A stretch of 64,000 bases of DNA from Pseudomonas putida. GTDB lineage: Bacteria > Pseudomonadota > Gammaproteobacteria > Pseudomonadales > Pseudomonadaceae. The translations under genes were made by a program, and so were the position numbers. Position 1 is the first letter of the stretch; the number at the start of each line of letters is the position of its first letter. The notes below the pieces were generated by a model. It was not told the DNA's origin. It was given only the letters and a program-made list of their open reading frames with translations, and searched no databases. The stretch covers positions 2,604,001 through 2,668,000 of the forward strand of contig NZ_CP066306.1 in the NCBI RefSeq assembly GCF_016406145.1, in the 5' to 3' direction. Of this stretch, positions 63,713 through 64,000 are shown in pieces.

Positions 63713-63784
63713 TCACGTGTCTCCTTGGTGCACAGGGTGCCCCGCTGCATCAGCGAGGCGGACATTTTGAGACAGGGCGAAGTA

Positions 63785-64000
63785 TCAGGAAGGAGTGCCA
63801 CCTGCAGCGGAGGTGCTCGCTGTATCGTCCTTCAGTACGTCTGCATCGGAAATCGAATCCGTGCTTATCAGGGTCGAGTTGGGTACCACCGTCGGTTTGG
63901 TGGCGGCATCGGTGAGGAAATCGATGACTCTCATTACCGCCTCTGGTGGATCCTGTCGGCGCAAAGTGGTGTTGAACGCATAGCGGGCACGGGTATCGGA
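63785..64000 (-). CDS. DUF2589-like protein, C-terminal part
   Basis: 72 codons including the stop at the window edge. DPPEAVMRVIDFLTDAATKP corresponds to the helix near the end of the DUF2589 neighbour (EPPEALNRLIEEYTKLINP). The 5' part lies outside. Its stop is 72 bp upstream of the next gene start, so they are one operon. Confidence 0.6.
   Translation of the reverse strand, partial: SDTRARYAFNTTLRRQDPPEAVMRVIDFLTDAATKPTVVPNSTLISTDSISDADVLKDDTASTSAAGGTPS

Overview
The window looks like chromosome of a Pseudomonas putida-group bacterium. Evidence: the right half carries a typical Pseudomonas gene set (type-2 ArgC, TamA/TamB, XthA, AmpC, GlxA-type and LysR regulators, a TIGR04211 SH3 protein), high GC, and short palindromic repeats of the P. 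putida REP type. Positions 1 to about 29.7 kb form an accessory region built from several nested mobile elements. From about 29.85 kb onward the gene order is ordinary core chromosome.

Accessory region, left to right. (1) 1-2142: right part of an ISPpu12-like ISL3 element carrying a cation-efflux gene, lspA and the transposase. (2) 2369-3626: an ArsR-type regulator and two SMR efflux genes in one operon, with a 22-bp tandem duplication at the regulator/efflux junction. (3) 3691-5562: a graveyard of a serine recombinase, a LysR 5' fragment, a 262-bp miniature element with 38-bp Tn3-family ends (a TIME), and the tniA end of a Tn402/Tn5053-type transposon whose outer end abuts the res region of the next element. 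(4) 5563-10212: the mercury half of a Tn501-like transposon (merR, merTPADE, urf2) with two stacked Tn3-family inverted repeats at its end; it has cut off the 5' part of a GGDEF-EAL gene. (5) 11423-13269: decayed defence-type genes: a multi-ubiquitin protein with an in-frame stop, an E1-like ThiF protein cut at its nucleotide-binding loop, and a JetD/DUF2220-like Toprim protein joined at the cut. (6) 13339-19106: an MvaT-family silencer, an IS5-family element, a sirtuin, an XRE regulator, a ParS-like orphan, and IS66 and alcohol dehydrogenase scraps.

(7) 19633-29250 is the most unusual part. It is a block of seven genes whose products all carry export signals: a pesticin/T4-type muramidase, a CHAT (caspase-like) protease, a trypsin-like protease, a Cys-His (CHAP/NlpC-like) amidase, a TIM-barrel protein with a GH18-like acidic motif, a GH75-chitosanase-like protein, and a lipoprotein. 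They are arranged as two convergent two-gene operons plus three single genes. Together they look like an exported wall-hydrolase and protease system. I do not recognise it as a described system.

Core region. 29.85-48.3 kb holds regulators with divergent targets (Rrf2; three LysR, each divergent from argC, an SDR/tautomerase pair or an AbrB transporter; GlxA), ArgC, small exported proteins, transporters and AmpC. 48.4-53 kb holds a TetR/SDR pair, a cupin-XRE regulator and an MFS exporter. 52.9-55.9 kb is an oxidative-stress module: a catalase-family peroxidase and cytochrome b561 divergent from an ECF sigma/anti-sigma pair, with two mirror-image ECF promoters between them. 56-64 kb holds xthA, a GNAT gene, the tamAB outer-membrane assembly operon, and two DUF2589-type genes, the last running off the window.
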